Part shown: piece by piece, positions 18,628-22,245 of the stretch | How the letters are laid out: each line of letters begins with the position of its first letter | Position numbering within the stretch: the stretch's first letter is position 1 | Assembly: GCA_003427395.1 (NCBI GenBank) | Contig: BFEA01000042.1 | Coordinates: 465,787 to 488,031 of the forward strand | Direction of reading: 5' to 3' | Length of the DNA stretch: 22,245 nt | DNA from: Chara braunii | Taxonomy: Eukaryota; Streptophyta; Charophyceae; Charales; Characeae | Notes under the pieces: model-generated | Database searches by the model: none | Told to the model about the DNA's origin: nothing | Seen by the model: only the letters and a program-made list of their open reading frames with translations | Program-made: the position numbers and the translations under genes

Positions 18628-18720
18628 GACTGTCGAGGTTCAACCTCCGGATGAATCAGTGAAAGTCCAATGACACAGTCATGCTTCTTTTGTGGAGTGG
18701 TGTATAGCAAACATGGCAGC
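18628..18720 (+). repeat. Decayed type III hammerhead-like repeat H2, copy 2
   Basis: GACUGU (18628-18633) pairs perfectly with ACAGUC (18675-18680) as stem III. C18634 would be the cleavage base, and GAGGU/ACCUC (18635-18647) forms stem I. The core is mutated: CGGATGA instead of CUGAUGA, GAC instead of GAA, and stem II ATCAG/CCAAT has two mismatches. It is followed by the same CATGCTTCTTTTGTGG tail as copy 1. The order and spacing match copy D, so common ancestry is likely. It should be inactive. Confidence 0.65.
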
Positions 18721-18801
18721 ACACATGTGAAAGCAAAAGCATAGTTCACACACAAAAACGTGTGCCAGAGCATCCGAAGGATGGTGTGGGGATGGAAGTG
18801 G

Positions 18802-19140
18802 AGGTGGGTTTAGGTAAAAGAGGTTGGAGATGATGTTCAGGTTAGTGCGGGGTTACGGGTCTGTGGATGCGTGTGCATGGCGCGGAAGGGGCCCGAGAAT
18901 TTTAATCTGTGTGTAGCAATGCTAGAAGAGGTGGGTTTAGGCATGGGGTTGGGAATAGAGGGAGATCTTGGGGCTACCGGTAGGGGCCCTCTGTGTGTGT
19001 GTGGTGGGGGGTAGTGATCTGCGGGTGGAGGTAGAGAAAATTCTGTGTCTCCCCGGATACGAGTGAAGGTGGGTTTAGACAAGGGGTTGGGGATAAGGGG
19101 ACACTTTTGGTGTTACGGGCCTCTGTGTGTGCGCAATGTA
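18802..19140. repeat. GT-rich tandem repeat, period about 130, three diverged units
   Basis: AGGTGGGTTTAG begins units at 18802, 18929 and 19067. Each is followed by GGGGTTGGG-like sequence, a TACGGG or TACCGG block and CTCTGTGTGTG. Confidence 0.7.
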
Positions 19141-19827
19141 TAGGGGGTAGAGAAGTTGATCCTCTGTGTTGGTCCATTTTCGTGTACTGAGGTGCGGAGA
19201 CACGTGCCTTCATGTGCTGGAAATGGAAGCCAGGGTTGTCAGAGAGAAGAGGAGAAACAAGCAAGAGGAGAGGTAGAGGACACGAAAAACAGAGGGTGAA
19301 AAGGGACGGAAGCACCTACAGAGGAAGGAAAGGGAGGCGGTTAGACTTACACAATCAATAATCCCTTCTTTTCGATAATGCAATTCCTGGTCATCGAACC
19401 TCCCCTTCTCGGTATCCAGCTCTCCGTTGTTAATCCCCATCACTGTCATTATCTATCACGATGACATTCCGCACATCTGCCGGTGCTTAATTACACATAC
19501 ACACGTCGCCGAAAAGTCACCAGCATGTATATATCACAACAAACTGAATACATGCATCGCCGTCATTGACGCTGCAACTGCAATTCCTGCTTGCAATTGA
19601 CAATCTTCATTCTGAAAGCTTCTGAACGCCACCACCTACTCCCCCTTTAATTTTAATATAAGGACTAGACACACCCACACCCCCCTGCTTCGTCCATCAG
19701 GCCCAGGTCAGCATCACCATCTCGTTTCTCAATTCGATGCACTGGGCTTTCTCGCTCGTCTCAACAGTCCACCACATCTGCGTAGCTGCTCTCGCCCCGA
19801 TGCACGTACACCTGCACAAGCAGGGAC
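19141..19827. other. No recognised gene
   Basis: Purine-rich to 19340, then mixed sequence. No repeat or coding signal stands out. Confidence 0.5.
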
Positions 19828-20140
19828 AGCAGTCTGTCAGTCGCTCTGTCAGTCTGTCAGTCTGTCAGTCTGTCAGTCAGCCTATCAGTCTGTCACTCAC
19901 TCACTGTGTCAGTCTGTCACTCGCTCACTCACTCTGTCAGTCTGCCAATCAGTCAGCTGAAGTGCAGACTGTCAGTATGTCACTCTGTCAGTATGTCACT
20001 CTGTCAGTCTGTCACTCTGTCAGTCTGTCACTCACTCACTCATTATGTCAGTCTGTCAGTCTGTCAGTTGAGGCCCAGACTGTCAGTCGGTCAGTCAGCC
20101 TGTCAGTCGCTCACGCACTCTGACAGTCTGTCAGTCAGAC
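19828..20140. repeat. TGTCAGTC octamer satellite
   Basis: Dozens of TGTCAGTC/TGTCACTC octamers. A higher-order period of about 111 bp is marked by CAGCTGAAGTGCAGACTGTC at 19954 and CAGTTGAGGCCCAGACTGTC at 20065. Open frames here are repeat translations. Confidence 0.9.
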
Positions 20141-20423
20141 GTTGATGCAAAAACTGTGTAACAACTTTACCTGTAGCTGAAGTCTGTCGGTAATGCAAAA
20201 AAAAAAAAATGATAAAGTCTTCTTTCCAACCACATTGGGGGAAAAAAAAAAAAAAGAGGAATTGCACATGCAGCGAGGAGAGTTTGACAGAAAGGCATTC
20301 TTCAAACGAGCACGGGAAGTTCAGCTTCAACCACATAACGAAACGAGTCGCCGACAGGATTCTTTGGAAGTTTGTTTACGTGCTTCCGTCTTCGCCCGAC
20401 ACAAGATAATCCTCGCCATGAAT

Positions 20424-20561
20424 GTATCGCATCGGAAAGATAGCTCGTATACAATAGGTTCTTTGGGAATGGTAGTGCCTGCACTTATTTGTGGGTTAAT
20501 GTTCTTTCATGCATTTGTGCATCATGGCAAATGCACACAAGCTATCTTTCTGGTGCGATAC
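20424..20561. repeat. Inverted repeat with 22-nt arms
   Basis: GTATCGCATCGGAAAGATAGCT (20424-20445) and AGCTATCTTTCTGGTGCGAT plus AC (20540-20561) are inverse repeats at 20 of 22 positions, with a 94-nt spacer. The spacer has its own GCATTTG/CAAATGC hairpin. An open frame on the plus strand (20193-20693) spans it and matches nothing known to me. Confidence 0.65.
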
Positions 20562-20763
20562 GCGCTTTCCTTTCCGCTTATGGGTTTGCACCCGTTCACA
20601 CGCTTTCTTTTCCGTTTCTTTCAGTGCATATTTCTGTGCGTTTGTGTCCGCACAGTCTGCGCTTCAGCTTTGACCATTACGCTCTACCGCTGAATACATC
20701 AAAAGACTTCAAACCCAAGGTTTGTTGGTCGGTCGTGTTATCTCATTGGAGTATAGCCAATCT

Positions 20764-20764
<1 letters not shown>

Positions 20765-20821
<57 letters not shown>
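20765..20821. repeat. (CT)n microsatellite
   Basis: About 28 CT units. Confidence 0.95.
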
Positions 20822-20825
<4 letters not shown>

Positions 20826-21172
20826 GTATACAGATCTGTACTCTCTGCGTGTGTGTGTATGTGTGTTGGAAAGACCTATCCTTCTAGAAAAGTGACCTTT
20901 GTCAAGGACAAATTTGTCAACCTCTACGTGATTGACCAAGGAGTATGGCCACACCTGTCTGCAAAAGCACACATGGCCCTCTATAGGTGTCTGTTGTGAG
21001 TGAGCCTTCCCATTCATCCACTCATGCGCATAGAGTGCCACGTGCGTATGCCTGCCACGTGTGTGCAGCACATGGCACACTGGCCAACGACAAGGCCTGC
21101 TGTGCGGGTCTACGGGGACATCCGCCGAAATCACAACCATACAGGTAATTTGCGTTGAGGCCATGCTGTATT

Positions 21173-21236
21173 GGGTGCAATCTTCAGTCTAGATACAGTA
21201 ATAATGACCGGGCGTTGTATTCGGGTGACAATGGTA
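21173..21236. repeat. Foldback family, right half
   Basis: TTCAGTCTAGATACAGTAAT followed by AATGACCGGGCGTTGTATTC and GGGTGA matches the spacer and right arm of the element at 13171-13271. Confidence 0.6.
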
Positions 21237-21478
21237 GTGACCATGGCCACTCCGAGCATGGCCCCTCCACTTTCACAGATGACACACACACTTGGAGAAA
21301 TGGTTCAAAATTTCTAATTTTTTTATCATTAATAAAAAAACGAGAGAGAGAGAGAGAAGACAGGACCTGAAGGGTTTGCCTCACCTGCTCCAACTTTTGT
21401 AAAAAAAAAAATCAGAGACTCCACACGGCTTTGCGCACAAACTACCCATCTTCATTTGCGCACGAACTACCCATCTTC

Positions 21479-21540
21479 ACACGAATAGAACACCCGGCTA
21501 CGCCCGGTCATTATGGCCATATTTGGTGAAATTTTCAGTC
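21479..21540. repeat. Foldback family, left half
   Basis: ACACGAATAGAACACCCGG...CCCGGTCATTATGGCCATATTTGGT...TCAGTCCA matches the left arm and spacer of 13171-13271. A small GC-rich insertion sits in the arm. Confidence 0.55.
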
Positions 21541-21681
21541 CAAGACCAGGACCTGTTCAAGGTAAGATGGTACAGAATTTGTTTGTTGGGATGATGATGT
21601 CAAAAGGGAAGCCAAGTAATGCTCTCGGGATTTCCAGGTTCATTGTGAGTGAGGTCGCCGGCCTCGTGTTGTTTTCTTGTG

Positions 21682-21748
21682 ATATATATATCGTCACATG
21701 ATATCAGAGCGCCAAAGCGAAAAACAGAAAAAAAAAACAAGGAAAACA
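21682..21748 (-). repeat. Dispersed repeat R3, copy 2
   Basis: Matches 15057-15129: GCTCTGATAT...TGTGACGATATATA at the minus-strand 3' end, with an A-rich plus strand on the other side. It abuts copy D through (TA)n. Confidence 0.65.
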
Positions 21749-21836
21749 ATATATATATATATCGTCACAAACAGAACTGCCCGGTAAAACCGTAGGCAGA
21801 GAGAGAGAAGAGACAACAAACGAGGGGCTGTGACAA

Positions 21837-21888
21837 ACTGTTTCGTCGGAGTTTCACCGACTCATCAGGAGGCTGAACCCTCAACAGT
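21837..21888 (-). ncRNA. Type III hammerhead ribozyme, copy D (intact)
   Basis: Reading the minus strand: stem III 5' ACUGU (21888-21884), cleavage base U (21883), stem I GAGG (21882-21879), loop GUUCAG, CCUC (21872-21869). Then come CUGAUGA (21868-21862), stem II GUCGG (21861-21857), loop UGAAACU, CCGAC (21849-21845), GAA (21844-21842) and stem III 3' ACAGU (21841-21837). Every invariant core base is present and all stems pair perfectly; stem III can extend past one U·U mismatch. Predicted cut: between 21883 and 21882. The open helix is III, which makes it type III. GUU is a permitted but usually slower triplet. Fold confidence is high; activity is inferred. Confidence 0.88.
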
Positions 21889-21920
21889 ATGCAGAATCCC
21901 CTCACTGATTACACTGTAAA

Positions 21921-21958
21921 TGATAATCTACCTTAACCAAAATCAAAGTAGACTATCA
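21921..21958 (-). ncRNA. 16-bp stem-loop upstream of the hammerhead (copy D)
   Basis: On the minus strand TGATAGTCTACTTTGA pairs with TTAAGGTAGATTATCA around UUUUGG. Copy C (12532-12495) has UCAAGG in place of UUAAGG, changing one G·U to G-C and keeping the pairing. It may be a structural or recognition element; its function is unknown. Confidence 0.7.
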
Positions 21959-22003
21959 CTCATATATATATATCGTATATATATTTCCCTTCCTTGTTTT
22001 ATA

Positions 22004-22107
22004 TTCAGCCTCCTGATGAGTCGGTGAAACTCCGACGAAACAGTTTGCCACAGCCCCTCGTTTGTTGTCCTCTTCTCCCTCCCTCTCTGCCTACGCTTTA
22101 CCGGGCA
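22004..22107 (+). mobile_element. Hammerhead repeat, copy E (truncated at both ends)
   Basis: Plus-sense copy beginning TTCAGCC after TATA, with CUGAUGA at 22013-22019, stem II and GAAACAG intact. It has no cleavage site. The body ends after ACCGGGCA without the TGTGACGATATAT end. It is arranged tail-to-tail with copy F. Confidence 0.85.
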
Positions 22108-22114
22108 CCTTGAC

Positions 22115-22245
22115 TATATATCGTCACAAACAGAACTGCCCGGTAAACCGTAGGCAGAGAGAGAGAAGAGGACAACAAACGAGGGGCTGTGACAAACTGT
22201 TTCGTCGGAGTTTCACCGACTCATCAGGAGGCTGAACCCTCAACA
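22115..22245 (-). mobile_element. Hammerhead repeat, copy F (cut by the window end)
   Basis: Minus-sense copy with the full body, hammerhead core and stem I. The window stops inside the 5' strand of stem III, so the upstream stem-loop cannot be seen. Confidence 0.88.
22196..22245 (-). ncRNA. Type III hammerhead ribozyme, copy F (partial)
   Basis: Core, stem I GAGG/CCUC and stem II are identical to copy D. The GUU triplet is present, with the predicted cut between 22242 and 22241. Only three bases of the stem III 5' strand lie inside the window. Confidence 0.82.

Larger units (their letters stand above)
21749..21961 (-). mobile_element. Hammerhead repeat, copy D (best preserved)
   Basis: Complete minus-sense element of about 210 bases. 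In order it has a 38-nt stem-loop (21958-21921), a spacer of about 30 nt, the hammerhead (21888-21837), the body CCCCTCGTTTGTTGTC...GCCTACGG...ACCGGGCAG and the 3' end TTGTGACGATATATAT. TA repeats lie on both sides. It has no open reading frame of note, so it is non-autonomous. Confidence 0.9.

Noticed and set aside
18467-18673. 68-codon open stretch ending inside the decayed hammerhead
   Set aside because: It reads like plausible protein, but has no start codon at its beginning, is expected by chance at this length and ends in repeat DNA.
19737-20145. Open frames rich in Ser-Val-Ser-Leu
   Set aside because: They are direct translations of the TGTCAGTC satellite.
20193-20693. 166-residue open frame with hydrophobic C-terminal part
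   Set aside because: It spans the 22-nt inverted repeat and begins in poly-A; no family is recognised.

Overview
This is a repeat-rich nuclear DNA window from a eukaryote. There is no operon structure, rRNA or CRISPR. The signs are one gene split by GT-AG introns, many long microsatellites ((TC)n, (CA)n, (TA)n, poly-A/T), tRNA-derived SINEs, foldback elements and several minisatellites. I cannot name the species. The gene encodes a bacterial/plastid-type MgtE magnesium transporter rather than an animal-type SLC41, and there are weak CCCTAAA-like tracts. Both lean towards an alga or another protist, but only weakly.

Layout. 1-900: GC-rich minisatellite, a tRNA-like GC-rich repeat, a (TA)n/(GT)n/G tract and a fragment of the hammerhead repeat described below. 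1295-2342 (minus): two consecutive exons of an MgtE-type transporter; the remaining exons are outside the window or not recognised. 2480-5250: tandem and dispersed repeats, including an 80-bp (TC)n tract and two diverged copies of a ~340-bp repeat. 5880-8371: SINE copies and microsatellites, plus an assembly fault: a complete Nextera mate-pair junction adapter at 6426-6463, followed by a copy of 624-731 and an N. 8382-11700: more SINEs and two short tandem arrays. 11750-12650: an inverted-repeat-rich cluster with three copies of a hammerhead-ribozyme repeat. 12780-21660: SINE, foldback element, minisatellites, microsatellites and two decayed hammerhead-like repeats. 21680-22245: three more hammerhead repeat copies, the last cut by the window end.

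Most notable is a small TA-tailed repeat that carries a well-formed type III hammerhead ribozyme. Copy D has every core element: CUGAUGA, a 5-bp stem II, GAA, a 5-bp stem III, a 4-bp stem I hairpin and a GUU cleavage triplet. A 16-bp stem-loop lies about 30 nt upstream of stem III in copies C and D. Three other copies begin 3-5 nt downstream of the predicted cleavage site and abut (TA)n. This is what would be expected if self-cleaved RNA had been copied back into TA microsatellites. No reverse transcriptase is visible here, so the elements look non-autonomous.
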